Source of the DNA: Prevotella sp. UBA2711 | GTDB taxonomy: Bacteria; Bacteroidota; Bacteroidia; Bacteroidales; Bacteroidaceae | Assembly: GCA_002354095.1 (NCBI GenBank) | Contig: DEKX01000048.1 | Location: 17,145-81,144 of the forward strand | Length of the DNA stretch: 64,000 nucleotides | Direction: 5' to 3' | In this document: piece by piece, positions 34,502 to 43,866 of the stretch | How the letters are laid out: each line of letters begins with the position of its first letter | Position numbering within the stretch: the stretch's first letter is position 1 | The notes under the pieces: model-generated | The model's database searches: none | The model's input: the letters and a program-made list of their open reading frames with translations, nothing else | Told to the model about the DNA's origin: nothing | Program-made: the position numbers and the translations under genes

Positions 34502-35233
34502 ATGAAGAGATTATATTATCATGTTTTGTTATTGGCGGCGATGCTGCCGCTCTCTGTGATGGCTCAGTCAGTGACCTATAATCATGATGAGTCGGTGATG
34601 AACCAGTTTACCATTGGTGAGACAGGTGCGGGCAGTTTCACACCCGACTGGTATTACGATGTGCTGCATAAGAACTACCGCAACGGAGCCATGATGACCA
34701 ATAAGCAGTTCTTCCGCAGTCAGATGAACCTCACGCTCTATCAGGAGGTTCCCCATGCCGAAGCTCTCGATTCAGCCTTGACGGAGCGTATGCGTGTGGA
34801 AGCCAAGAACATTGTCGACCGTACACCGGGCTTGACAGACATTGCCTGGCAGGTGGAGCGGGGAAAGATAGAGTCGAAGCTCTCCGTTCTGAAGGGCAAT
34901 ATTGAGCGTATCACGCTGGAGGGCGGCTCGGCGTATAGCTACACCACTTGGCTGGAGCGTTACAATGCCATCAACTGTGGACTTCAGGCTGTGCGCGATG
35001 CCTACATGCCACAGGGTAAGCGCAAGGAACAGTATCTGGCCATCTACAAGGACATCCTCCTGAAGAACACAGAGGTCTGTGAGTATATCCTCTATCTCCG
35101 CAAGCTGAAGGAGGTGAAAAACAATTCCGGCTCAGCCCCTGCGCCCCATCGTGCCAACATCACGACTATCTGCCGTTCCGCTCATGGCCGTTGGAAGGTG
35201 GCTATGGCCGCTGGCGGTGGGATAGGGGAATGA
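34502..35233 (+). CDS. Exported TraI/VirB5-like protein, copy 4
   Basis: 243 residues with a signal peptide (KRLYYHVLLLAAMLPLSVMAQ). The C-terminal CRSAHGRWKVAMA motif resembles the other copies. It is the last gene before the antisense ATPase, and the two stop codons are only 3 nt apart (35233/35237). Confidence 0.75.
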   Translation: MKRLYYHVLLLAAMLPLSVMAQSVTYNHDESVMNQFTIGETGAGSFTPDWYYDVLHKNYRNGAMMTNKQFFRSQMNLTLYQEVPHAEALDSALTERMRVEAKNIVDRTPGLTDIAWQVERGKIESKLSVLKGNIERITLEGGSAYSYTTWLERYNAINCGLQAVRDAYMPQGKRKEQYLAIYKDILLKNTEVCEYILYLRKLKEVKNNSGSAPAPHRANITTICRSAHGRWKVAMAAGGGIGE

Positions 35234-35236
35234 TGC

Positions 35237-36487
35237 TTAACTAAGCAGCCATTTCCACACAGGAATGACATTGATGCCATCCTCAGTAGTCTCTTCATCG
35301 TAGGAAATAAGGAAGCACTGCCAGTCTGGGTGAGATTTGCTGTATTTGACAAGGGGAGGTATCTCGCGGTCTTTTGTCGATTGCTCTCTGATGCTGTATG
35401 ATGCCTGGATGGCCAGTTTGGCATCAGGCACCAGGAAGTCTATTTCCTTATCTACATTCAGATAGAACACGTTATCTTTGCCATACCTACGACAAAGTTC
35501 TATGGCCACCATGTTTTCGAGCAATGAAGTGTCAGGATTGGTGAGGAACAAGTTCAGCAGTCCGTTGTCTATGAAATAGTATTTCTTCTGCGTTTCCTTT
35601 TCGGTTAGTTTGCCCACTTCGTTCTCCATAGGCAGTACCAGCCAGCTGTCGGCGGTGAAATCAACATAGTCAATGGTCGTTGGCACACTGATGGGGCTGC
35701 CTGTAGAGACAATGATGTTCTTAAGTCTGTTGAACGACAAGGGCTGTTTGACGCTTTCCGCCATTTTCTTGATGAGAATGTTCATTACCCTCTCGTTCTT
35801 GATTTTGTTTCGTGCGCAGATGTCGCCTAGATATATTTTCTGATAGAGGCTTGACAGCATGGCTCGTTTGTTCTTAAAAGAAATGATCTCCGGCAGACCA
35901 CCATAGTAGAAATATTCGCTCAGATGGCGCTTGACCTCACTGCGTTGGACGCTATCGTACTGCCAGTGTTCTTTCAGTTCCACATGCTGGGCTGTAAGAT
36001 ATTCCTTCAGCGAATAAGGATAGGCATCAAGGATGAAGAACCGTCCGCCAAGGGTAGTGGCCACATCCTTGCTGAGCATCTTGGCATTACTTCCTGTGAC
36101 ATAGACACGGTATTTGGCATCGGCCAGGCGACGCACGAACTTATCCCAATATGGGATATTTTGTACCTCGTCGAGAAAAACTATTGGTTTCTTGCCGTAT
36201 AGTTCCAGATGGGCTTCCAACAGACTGTTGAAGTCTTCTGTCTGAAATTCTGCCAGACGTTCGTCCTCAAAATCTATAAAGAGAATTTCGTCCCAGCCTT
36301 TTCCTTCTGCCTGAAGTTGGCGTACACGCTGATAGAGCATGTATGACTTGCCTGCATGACGCACTCCTACAATGACATAGTTGCCATTGGGTTCGAATTC
36401 GATGGGGCGGTTGATGATTTCCGCTTCGTCTATCTCTCTCTGTTTGTTCATCAAGCATTGCTTGATTATGTCTTTGCTGATACTCAT
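35237..36487 (-). CDS. AAA ATPase with DUF4143 domain, cargo gene
   Basis: 416 residues. Walker A region VIVGVRHAGKSYMLYQRV, Walker B VFLDEVQNI, sensor VYVTGSNAKM, then ALAATLGGRFF-like and DUF4143 (YPYSLKEYLTA, YYFIDNGLLNLF, IDFLVPDAKLAIQASYSI). Proteins of this class are ATP-binding with a restriction-nuclease-like C-terminal domain and unknown role, often in genomic islands. Here it is antisense between two tra genes. Upstream, AAACTTTA (36493-36500) and TAAAGTTT (36525-36532) form an inverted repeat at its promoter region. Confidence 0.88.
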   Translation of the reverse strand: MSISKDIIKQCLMNKQREIDEAEIINRPIEFEPNGNYVIVGVRHAGKSYMLYQRVRQLQAEGKGWDEILFIDFEDERLAEFQTEDFNSLLEAHLELYGKKPIVFLDEVQNIPYWDKFVRRLADAKYRVYVTGSNAKMLSKDVATTLGGRFFILDAYPYSLKEYLTAQHVELKEHWQYDSVQRSEVKRHLSEYFYYGGLPEIISFKNKRAMLSSLYQKIYLGDICARNKIKNERVMNILIKKMAESVKQPLSFNRLKNIIVSTGSPISVPTTIDYVDFTADSWLVLPMENEVGKLTEKETQKKYYFIDNGLLNLFLTNPDTSLLENMVAIELCRRYGKDNVFYLNVDKEIDFLVPDAKLAIQASYSIREQSTKDREIPPLVKYSKSHPDWQCFLISYDEETTEDGINVIPVWKWLLS

Positions 36488-36706
36488 TTTTTAAACTTTA
36501 GTTTATAAGATTCCTCGCTTTTTATAAAGTTTGGTTTACAAAATTAGCTATTTTCTATAAATTACAATTAACAAACTAAGGAAATCTGCTTTTAATTTGG
36601 TTTATTTAACGAATCAGTGACCTTTTTCGGTTGGTGGGGCGAAATTCTTGAGTTGTTAATTCATGGAACAAAATTTCTTGTGGCGGTCTGTTTCTGGATT
36701 TAGCAG

Positions 36707-36714
36707 TACTTTCG
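36707..36714 (+). promoter_or_regulatory. Promoter -7 box before traJ
   Basis: TACTTTCG, one base from consensus, 15 nt before the traJ ATG. It would restore transcription of the tra genes behind the antisense ATPase. No clear -33 was found. Confidence 0.45.
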
Positions 36715-36729
36715 CAGCAAAAAAGCGAA

Positions 36730-37863
36730 ATGGGAGTTTCAAATATTATGTTGCAGGCAGGCGCGATGCCGGAGGTTGTCGATAGTATCGTCAACAATAT
36801 AGGCATTGACATGTTCGACGAGGAGATAGACGATGTCATCTTCCAGACGAACGAGTTTCTGACGGATGCAACGTTTATCGGAGCAAGCGGGCCATTCTGG
36901 TGGATACTGGAGTGTTGCATGGCCCTGGGAGCGATGTTTGCCATCATCATGGCGGCGGGCATGGCGTATAAGATGATGACGAAGGGCGAGCCGTTCGACG
37001 TTTTGAAGGTGCTACGGGTACTGGCCATTGCCATTGTGATGTTCTGGTGGTATCCTCATGGAGGCAGCGGGGCATCGGTTTTGGGCGTGCTGGCCTATAT
37101 TCCTAACTGTATCGGCTCCTATACACATGACCTTTATGAGATAGAGGCGGCGCAGGTACAGCAGAAATTTGATAATCTGCATGAGCCTTTGAAACAGCGT
37201 CAGGACAGCATCGATCACTATATGGCGATAGCGAAGGTGACCGTGGACGGAATGCAGAAGGCTGGAGTCTCGGACATCACGCAGTATGTGGGCTACCAGA
37301 CGCTGACGGACTCGGAGAAGAAAGCCTGTAAGTTCTATCTGCAAAGTACCTATACGGGTCTGATGATAGGACTGGATAAGATAATCATGCTACTGTCGCT
37401 TGTGGTGTTCCGCATTGGCTGGTGGGGGACAATCTTCTGTCAGCAGATCTTGTTGGGCATGCTGACTATTTTCGGGCCGCTGCAATGGGCCTTTTCGTTA
37501 TTGCCGAAATGGGAGGGAGCCTGGGCGAAGTGGATTACGAGGTATCTCACTGTGCATTTCTACGGTGCAATGCTCTATTTCGTGGGATTCTATGTGCTGT
37601 TGTTATTCGACATTGTGCTGAGCATACAGTATGAGAACCTGCAGGCGATACTCGACGGAGGATTCTCAGGGTATTTGCAGAACTCTTTCATGACGGCGGG
37701 TTATCTGTTGGTAGCTTCGTTGGTGGCCTTGAAGTGCCTGAACCTCGTGCCGGACTTGGCAGCGTGGATGATACCAGAGGGCGACACGGCTTTCTCGACA
37801 AGAAACTTCGGCGAGGGCGTGGCCAGTCAAGCAAAGACAAGTGCAATGTCAGTAATGCGATAA
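36730..37863 (+). CDS. traJ: TraJ, VirB6-like membrane protein
   Basis: 377 residues with at least six membrane segments, first WWILECCMALGAMFAIIMAAGMAY, later MIGLDKIIMLLSLVVF and the aromatic WWGTIFCQQILLGMLTIFGPLQWAFSLLPKW block. This order and the FGPLxWAFS motif are typical of Bacteroides TraJ. It forms part of the inner-membrane channel. Confidence 0.9.
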   Translation: MGVSNIMLQAGAMPEVVDSIVNNIGIDMFDEEIDDVIFQTNEFLTDATFIGASGPFWWILECCMALGAMFAIIMAAGMAYKMMTKGEPFDVLKVLRVLAIAIVMFWWYPHGGSGASVLGVLAYIPNCIGSYTHDLYEIEAAQVQQKFDNLHEPLKQRQDSIDHYMAIAKVTVDGMQKAGVSDITQYVGYQTLTDSEKKACKFYLQSTYTGLMIGLDKIIMLLSLVVFRIGWWGTIFCQQILLGMLTIFGPLQWAFSLLPKWEGAWAKWITRYLTVHFYGAMLYFVGFYVLLLFDIVLSIQYENLQAILDGGFSGYLQNSFMTAGYLLVASLVALKCLNLVPDLAAWMIPEGDTAFSTRNFGEGVASQAKTSAMSVMR

Positions 37864-37878
37864 AAGTAAGTTAAAGAT

Positions 37879-38493
37879 ATGGTAATAAAGAATCTGGAGA
37901 ATAAGATTAAGTTGGTGATGATAGTGAGTTGCCTGTTCATGGTGGGCTGCATCATCATCTCGCTGGGGTCCATCTTTACCGCCAAAGGCATGGTGGACGA
38001 TGCCCACAAAAAAGTGTATGTGTTGGACGGCAATGTGCCTATCCTGGTGCAGCGCACAACGATGGATGAGACGCTCGACGTGGAAGCCAAGAGTCATGTG
38101 GAACTGTTCCACCACCTCTTCTTCACCCTCGCGCCTGATGACAAGTACATCAACTATACGATGGAGAAGGCCATGTATCTGGTCGATGAGACAGGACTGG
38201 CTCAGTATAATGCCCTGAAGGAAAAAGGCTTTTATAACAACATCATGGGTACGAGTGCTGTATTCTCAATCTTCTGCGACAGTATCAAGTTCGACAAGCA
38301 GCAGATGACCTTCACCTATTATGGCCGTCAGCGCATCGAGCGACGTACAAACATCCTGATGAGAAAGCTAGTAACAGCTGGAGAACTGAAACGTGTGCCG
38401 AGAACTGAGAATAATCCTCACGGACTGTTGATAACAAACTGGCGAACCCTCCTGAATCAAGATCTGGAGCAGAAACAAAAAACCATTTATTAA
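37879..38493 (+). CDS. traK: TraK, VirB8-like
   Basis: 204 residues: short cytoplasmic start (VIKNLENKIKLV), one membrane helix (MIVSCLFMVGCIIISLGSIF) and a periplasmic domain with SHVELFHHLFFTLAPDDKYI, a TraK family signature. It bridges membrane and core complex of the T4SS. Confidence 0.9.
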   Translation: MVIKNLENKIKLVMIVSCLFMVGCIIISLGSIFTAKGMVDDAHKKVYVLDGNVPILVQRTTMDETLDVEAKSHVELFHHLFFTLAPDDKYINYTMEKAMYLVDETGLAQYNALKEKGFYNNIMGTSAVFSIFCDSIKFDKQQMTFTYYGRQRIERRTNILMRKLVTAGELKRVPRTENNPHGLLITNWRTLLNQDLEQKQKTIY

Positions 38494-38496
38494 GCT

Positions 38497-38835
38497 ATGG
38501 GTTGGAAGAGATTGATAGTAGGAGAGCCGATGCCGGACAAGAACGATCCGAAGTATAAGGAGCGTTATGAGCGCGAGGTGGAAGCAGGCAAAAGGTTTGC
38601 CGACAAGTGCGGCATCAGCTGGGGAGCTAAACGGCTGCAGGAGGTCGGTCAGGAACATAAGATGGCATTTCTGGCTATCGTGTTCGGATTCGTGATGGTG
38701 TGCTTTATGATGAATGTGTTCTATCTGATGGATGTCATGCAACATCAGGGGCAGATAAAGGCGACAGCCATCGAGCGTGTTGACAGTGCGATGCAGTCGA
38801 AAGGTCACCACATAGTAGTAAACAAAGTAAAGTGA
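38497..38835 (+). CDS. traL: TraL-like single-pass membrane protein
   Basis: 112 residues. A charged N-terminal half and one membrane helix (MAFLAIVFGFVMVCFMMNVFYLM), position between TraK and TraM. Size and place fit TraL; the sequence is too short to show more. Confidence 0.75.
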   Translation: MGWKRLIVGEPMPDKNDPKYKERYEREVEAGKRFADKCGISWGAKRLQEVGQEHKMAFLAIVFGFVMVCFMMNVFYLMDVMQHQGQIKATAIERVDSAMQSKGHHIVVNKVK

Positions 38836-38839
38836 AGAT

Positions 38840-40072
38840 ATGAAGAAGATTAATTTCAAACAACCGAAGTACGTCATACCAACATTGGTTTATATCGGGT
38901 CGCTGGTGATACCCTATCTATTCATGGAGGTATTCGATGTAGAGATAGAGGATAAGAAAGACGCCAACCTGCAGACGACCGAGTATCTTAATGCTCAGTT
39001 GCCATCAGCCAACGTATCTAAGGATATTGGCAGTAAGCGAAAGAACATGCGCGATGCGTTTGGTGAGATTACTGACCGCAGTGCCGTGCAGGACTTTACG
39101 GAGAATCAGGACACCGTGAATAAGAAAGAAGATTTTGAGTCGAAGTATTCTGAGGAGGAGTTGCGTCTGTTGGATGCACAGGCCCAGGAGCAGGCAAGAA
39201 TCAAGAACCTTCAGGACTTAAATAACCGTATTGCACAGTCAGCCAAGAAGGGTGAGAGCATGAGTAGCGATGATTATGTGGTGCCAATGACAGACGAAGA
39301 GCGTGCCAAGGCATTGGCGATGCGTCGTCAGGGCATGATGGCAGAACTCGACCGTGACTTAAATAATATCCGTGCGCAAGGTGCAGCAGCTATAGGTGCT
39401 GTGGCAGATGCCCAGGATAGTATTATTTCCAAGGGTGCGAAAGCGGCAAGGGATGTAGCAGATGAAGCACCCAATGCCGTGCGTGAACTCGATGATGATG
39501 CCCAGAACAATATCGTGACGAAGGTATCGAAGGATGAATCGGAGTATTTCAATACAATGAGCGAGAATGCGCCCAACTCGAACCTAATAAGGGCTATCAT
39601 CGATGAAGAGGTAAAAGCCGTAGAGGGTAGTCGTGTACGTCTACGCCTATTGGATGCCATCGACATCAATGGCACACAGTTGCCCAAAGGCAGTTATCTG
39701 TATGCTACGATGAGCGGATTCGGTCAGCAGCGTGTAAAGGGTAAGGTACAGAGTGTGCTTGTAGGTGATGAGATCCTGAAGATAGGACTGTCTATTTACG
39801 ATGTAACGGATGGTCAGGAAGGTCTTTATGTTCCTGCCAGTCAGTTCCGTGAAACAGCGAAGGATATTGGTAGTACAGCTATGCAGGGTAATATGAACCT
39901 GAACCAGACCAGTGGCGGTACTTCTGTCAGTCAGTGGGCAGGTCAGGCTTTGCAGAATGCCTATCAGAAGACCTCTAATGCCATCAGCAAGGCCATTAAG
40001 AAGAACCGTGTCCGCCTGAAGTATGGAACACAAGTGTTCTTGGTCAATTCCAAACAACAACGCAAGCGTTAG
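38840..40072 (+). CDS. traM: TraM, VirB10-like
   Basis: 410 residues. One membrane helix (residues 11-28), a coiled-coil and Asp/Glu-rich middle, and the C-terminal AVEGSRVRLRLLDAIDINGTQLPKGSYLYATMSGF domain typical of Bacteroides TraM. VirB10-like proteins span the envelope and link the inner-membrane ATPases to the outer membrane. Confidence 0.9.
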   Translation: MKKINFKQPKYVIPTLVYIGSLVIPYLFMEVFDVEIEDKKDANLQTTEYLNAQLPSANVSKDIGSKRKNMRDAFGEITDRSAVQDFTENQDTVNKKEDFESKYSEEELRLLDAQAQEQARIKNLQDLNNRIAQSAKKGESMSSDDYVVPMTDEERAKALAMRRQGMMAELDRDLNNIRAQGAAAIGAVADAQDSIISKGAKAARDVADEAPNAVRELDDDAQNNIVTKVSKDESEYFNTMSENAPNSNLIRAIIDEEVKAVEGSRVRLRLLDAIDINGTQLPKGSYLYATMSGFGQQRVKGKVQSVLVGDEILKIGLSIYDVTDGQEGLYVPASQFRETAKDIGSTAMQGNMNLNQTSGGTSVSQWAGQALQNAYQKTSNAISKAIKKNRVRLKYGTQVFLVNSKQQRKR

Positions 40073-40128
40073 TTGTTGTGGAAATGTTAAAGATGTTTAA
40101 GAAATAAAAAATTTTGACAATATTCATC

Positions 40129-40980
40129 ATGAAAAGAATTTCGAGAACCAAATTGGGCGCGTTTTTTCTCTGCGCCGCGTCTGCTTTGAGTGCTTCAGCC
40201 CAGCAGACTTACAACGAGATGGAGCAGTTGACGGTGAATGAGAACGTCACCACAGTGATAACGGCATCAGAAACCATCCGACTGGTGGACATCAGTACCG
40301 ACAAGGTGGTGGGTGACAAACCCATTGAGAATGTCATCCGAGTGAAGCCGAAGGAAGGTGGCCATGAGGATGGAGCCGTGCTGGCTATTGTGACAGTTGT
40401 GACAGAACGTTACCGTTCTCAGTATGCACTGATTTATACTACCAGACTGGAGGAAGCCGTTTCAGACAAGGAAGTACAGATGGATGAGCGTAATGCTTTC
40501 CATAACCCTGCCGTGAGTATGAGTACACAGGATATGGTACGCTATGCCCGTCGTATCTGGAATAGTCCGGCGAAGTATCACAGTACCAGGACCAATAAGC
40601 ACCATGCAACGATGCGACTGAACAATGTCTATGCAGTGGGGGAGTACTTCTTTATCGACTTCAGTGTGGAGAACAAGACTAACCTACGCTTCGACATCGA
40701 TGAACTACGTTTTAAACTCTGTGACAAGAAGCAGCAGAAGGCTACGAACGTCCAGGATCTGATGCTGGAACCAGCATTGTTACTCGATAGGAGTATGTCG
40801 TTCCAACGAGGTTATAGGAATGTGGCGGTGCTGAAGAAGATGACATTCCCTAATGACAAGGTGCTGACCATCGAACTGAGTGAGAAACAGATTAGTGGTC
40901 GAACTATCTCGATGACGATAGACTATGAGGATATCTTGAGTGCTGATGCGTTTGACAGTTCCCTTTTAATTGAAGATTAG
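40129..40980 (+). CDS. traN: TraN (DUF4138), VirB9-like
   Basis: 283 residues from the ATG at 40129; a TTG 15 nt earlier is not needed. A signal peptide ends near LSASAQ. The body has beta-rich segments and MRLNNVYAVGEYFFIDFSVENKTNLRFDIDELRF, a DUF4138 landmark. It is expected to form the outer-membrane core ring with TraM. Gene order TraM-TraN-TraO is conserved. Confidence 0.9.
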   Translation: MKRISRTKLGAFFLCAASALSASAQQTYNEMEQLTVNENVTTVITASETIRLVDISTDKVVGDKPIENVIRVKPKEGGHEDGAVLAIVTVVTERYRSQYALIYTTRLEEAVSDKEVQMDERNAFHNPAVSMSTQDMVRYARRIWNSPAKYHSTRTNKHHATMRLNNVYAVGEYFFIDFSVENKTNLRFDIDELRFKLCDKKQQKATNVQDLMLEPALLLDRSMSFQRGYRNVAVLKKMTFPNDKVLTIELSEKQISGRTISMTIDYEDILSADAFDSSLLIED

Positions 40981-40982
40981 CT

Positions 40983-41486
40983 ATGAAGAAGAGAATGATG
41001 TTATGTTTGGCAGTGGCCTCGATAGGTCTTGTTGCCAATGCACAGACGAATAGCAACCATCTGATGTTTGGGGTGGGAGCTTTGTATGAGAAAGGGCTGG
41101 ATGCGACCATTGCATACGAGCATGGCAGCAAGTATCATAATGCCTGGGAATATTTCGCAACGGGCTATCTTCAGTATGGCGATGACCCCAATGCGGGGCA
41201 TGTGACAAAGAAGAGCTTCTGGCATAACTATAACTCCTGGCATCTGGGCATTGTCTATAAGCCATGTGTGAATCGTGGGCGTAACCATCATGGAAATGTC
41301 AGGATAGGTGCCAGTGGCGGCTCAGACTTGCATGACTTCGTAGGCGGTGTACATCTCGGATATGAACACACTTATGCCCTGAAGGGTGGCTGGGAACTGT
41401 TCTTTCAGGTGAAGGAAGATGTTATCATCGGGTCAGGTCTGAGTTGGAGAACGGGCGGTTCCGTTGGCTTAAAACTTCCTTTATAG
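40983..41486 (+). CDS. traO: TraO, outer-membrane protein
   Basis: 167 residues. Signal peptide ending VANAQ. The beta-barrel pattern and the NYNSWHLGIVYKPCVNRGRNHHGNVRIGASGGSD and VGGVHLGYEHTYALKGGWELFFQVKED blocks are those of the conjugative-transposon TraO family. Two nt separate it from traN. Confidence 0.9.
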   Translation: MKKRMMLCLAVASIGLVANAQTNSNHLMFGVGALYEKGLDATIAYEHGSKYHNAWEYFATGYLQYGDDPNAGHVTKKSFWHNYNSWHLGIVYKPCVNRGRNHHGNVRIGASGGSDLHDFVGGVHLGYEHTYALKGGWELFFQVKEDVIIGSGLSWRTGGSVGLKLPL

Positions 41487-41534
41487 TCCTGTAAATAAAG
41501 AATTTGACTATTTAATATTTAATAAAGAAGAAAT

Positions 41535-42236
41535 ATGAAGAATTTATCTTTAATAATATTGATGGCATTGTCGATGGTGTTGACATCGTGCGATGAACAT
41601 GAGCCGATAGACCTCGACATCCATCCAGGTTACATCCTCTGTTCGGATGGTCAGATAGTGAGTCCTTCGGTTTTTAATAGTGACGTTCATACGCCAGTGG
41701 CGGTGGTGTTTGCTGAGAAGACAGACAAGCATCAGGCATTGGCTGTGCTGCTCGACGAGATTGCACCAGTGGCCTTTGCTGATACGTTGAGTTTTGACCA
41801 GAAAACCAGTGGCAGTGAGACAGAGTATGACGGTTATGTCAATACGGTGGCACTCCAGACAACGCATCTCGACAGAGACAGTTTGGTGGTGAAGGACAAC
41901 AAGGCAGATCCACGAAACTATTACACGTCACCGTTGGGCTTGTTGGCCTTCCGTCATCACTGGTTCTTCCAGAGTGACTATGTGCCGAGTGTCGCGGAGT
42001 TAGGATTGCTCTATAGTACACTTACGATTGTGAACCCCATCATCGAACGATGTGGTGGGACACCTGTGAATCGCAGTCCTGAGAATGCAGGTTGTTGGTA
42101 CTGGACCAGTACGGAGGTGGAACAGAACAAGATGAACCAGGCATGGCTCTTCTCGATGGCCGATGGTAGCCGACATAAGGCACCAAAGACCAACTGTTAC
42201 AGAGCACGACTAATTGTAGAATATAATCCGTTATAG
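41535..42236 (+). CDS. Lipoprotein with DUF1566-like C-terminal domain
   Basis: 233 residues. Lipobox LTSC after LILMALSMV. The last 60 residues read CWYWTSTEVEQNKMNQAWLFSMADG then RARLIVEY, the DUF1566 pattern of secreted Bacteroidetes lipoproteins. Located between traO and the accessory genes; perhaps a surface or pilus-associated protein. No other link to transfer is visible. Confidence 0.75.
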   Translation: MKNLSLIILMALSMVLTSCDEHEPIDLDIHPGYILCSDGQIVSPSVFNSDVHTPVAVVFAEKTDKHQALAVLLDEIAPVAFADTLSFDQKTSGSETEYDGYVNTVALQTTHLDRDSLVVKDNKADPRNYYTSPLGLLAFRHHWFFQSDYVPSVAELGLLYSTLTIVNPIIERCGGTPVNRSPENAGCWYWTSTEVEQNKMNQAWLFSMADGSRHKAPKTNCYRARLIVEYNPL

Positions 42237-42238
42237 AT

Positions 42239-43027
42239 ATGGGAGGTTGGAGTACAGCATTGAACATGGGCGGGCGAGTAGTACGATTCGCAGGCCATAA
42301 CCCCAAGACGTTCTTGGGACTGTCGGCAGGATCTGTTGCAGGTTGGAAGTATTTCGTTAATGACGAGTCGCTTTTGGAACAGGCTACGGAGGTAGCCTTG
42401 GGTGATGATGCGTCGAAAGGCTTGAAGGAGAATGGTGTCACAGGTGGACTGAAAGGTCTCGCCTTTGGTGCCGATGGTGCCGACAAGTCGATTGGCGAGA
42501 ATGTGGTGGATGGCGTGGTAGGCGAGGGGACCTACGACCATTTCACTCATGCGGCAGGCAATGCCGTTGATACGGTAGAGAACGGAATCCATGCTGCCGG
42601 ACAGGGATTGCAGAATGCCTATCAGGGTGCTGGCCAGATGGTGCAGGGCTACCAGCAGCAGGCCATCATGCCACAGCAGGGTGGGGGATTGTTTTCTGCA
42701 CTAAACCCGTTTAACAGCATTGGACAGTTGGCCAACAGCTTCTGGAATGGCGGTTCTGGCATGAGCTTGGCAGCCCTGATACCGGCAGCATTTCTGATGT
42801 TCGGCAACTTCGGTTGGATGGGAAAGATCGCTTCGCTGTTCCTTGGCTCATTAGCCATGAAGAACATGCGGATGCAGCAGGCGATGATACCCCAGCAACA
42901 GATACCGTATAGCCAGGGCTATCAGGTGCAGCCTGTTGAACAGCCTGTGCAGCAGCATTATCAGCCGCAATTGGCCCAGAATGAAAGTGAGGAGAATGAA
43001 TATACTATAAGAAGAGGAAGAGGATGA
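42239..43027 (+). CDS. Hypothetical protein with hydrophobic core and Gln-rich tail
   Basis: 262 residues. Gly/Asp-rich N-terminal half, a Gln-rich segment (residues 130-150), a hydrophobic segment (MSLAALIPAAFLMFGNFGW, then IASLFLGSLAM) and a Gln-rich tail. The same pattern of Gln stretches and a hydrophobic AAIFAGMF segment recurs in the protein at 44161, so the two may be related or partner proteins. Function unknown. Confidence 0.6.
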   Translation: MGGWSTALNMGGRVVRFAGHNPKTFLGLSAGSVAGWKYFVNDESLLEQATEVALGDDASKGLKENGVTGGLKGLAFGADGADKSIGENVVDGVVGEGTYDHFTHAAGNAVDTVENGIHAAGQGLQNAYQGAGQMVQGYQQQAIMPQQGGGLFSALNPFNSIGQLANSFWNGGSGMSLAALIPAAFLMFGNFGWMGKIASLFLGSLAMKNMRMQQAMIPQQQIPYSQGYQVQPVEQPVQQHYQPQLAQNESEENEYTIRRGRG

Positions 43028-43866
43028 ACACAAAAGATATATTATTGGAGTCCGCAAGCGGATTCATGATGCCTTTCGAGGCGAGTGAGGAGGAAGAGGT
43101 ACAGGTGAGCCTGGGCTTTGGTGAGCAGACGCATCCCATGACAGGCGAGCGTTTTCACCATAGGGGTGTGGACTTTGCTGCCCACGACCTGCCATTGTTT
43201 GCTTTGGCGACAGGTACGGTGGTGGGCGTGGGAACGGATGCCGTCCACGAGAACTATATCATCACCAAGTATGGCAAGTTTGAGGTGAAGTACGGCCATG
43301 TGAGTGAGGCGTATCTCACCTACGGTATGCCCGTCACCGCCGGACAGCAGATTGCCAGAAGTGGCAACTTCCTGCACTTCGAGGTGAGCTGTGAGGGCCA
43401 GGTACTTGACCCGATGGAGTTTCTGGCGATGATTTACGGCAACATTGCCCAGCTGGAGGCGATGGGCATTAAGGGACACTATCGGCTGGCCAACATGGGT
43501 GTGAAGGTGCAGACGGACTACGACGCAGATCAGGAGGAACTGCTGCAGATGATGCTCCGTTGGCTGCCCGTGTATATGAACGACATCCGCTTGGGGCGCT
43601 ATGTTCCTCCTGCAAGGATGGAACAGTCGCTCAGAAACATCTTCGCACAGTCGGCAGACCGCAGTTACTTCTTCGAGACGATTCCCAACTATGGGAATCC
43701 GCTGGGACTGAGCAGTCGGGGTGCGCCACTGGCATCGAAGGTGCAGAACCTGCTGATAGGTGATTTCCTGAACTATATGGCCCTGCGTCATGATACCTAT
43801 CTCTCAACGTGGGGTAACGACGTAAAAAAAAACTTCGTGAGCAGGCAGCAGCCGACGGCTATGTGA
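43024..43866 (+). CDS. M23-type peptidase-like protein with incomplete zinc site
   Basis: 280 residues. Residues 30-140 follow the M23 (LytM) fold: MTGERFHHRGVDFAA carries HxxxD, GTVVGVGTDAVHENYIITKYGKFEVKYGHVSEAYL carries the YGHxS motif, and SGNFLHFEVSCEGQVLDPMEFL replaces the usual HxH by FxH. One zinc ligand is therefore missing. The C-terminal half is helical. No signal peptide is seen. In other elements such proteins help open the cell wall for the T4SS; this one may be inactive and structural. Confidence 0.7.
   Translation: MNTKDILLESASGFMMPFEASEEEEVQVSLGFGEQTHPMTGERFHHRGVDFAAHDLPLFALATGTVVGVGTDAVHENYIITKYGKFEVKYGHVSEAYLTYGMPVTAGQQIARSGNFLHFEVSCEGQVLDPMEFLAMIYGNIAQLEAMGIKGHYRLANMGVKVQTDYDADQEELLQMMLRWLPVYMNDIRLGRYVPPARMEQSLRNIFAQSADRSYFFETIPNYGNPLGLSSRGAPLASKVQNLLIGDFLNYMALRHDTYLSTWGNDVKKNFVSRQQPTAM

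Noticed and set aside
41491..41527. Iteron-like AATAAAG copies upstream of the lipoprotein gene
   Set aside because: Only two, 27 bp apart, in A+T-rich DNA; they fit chance.
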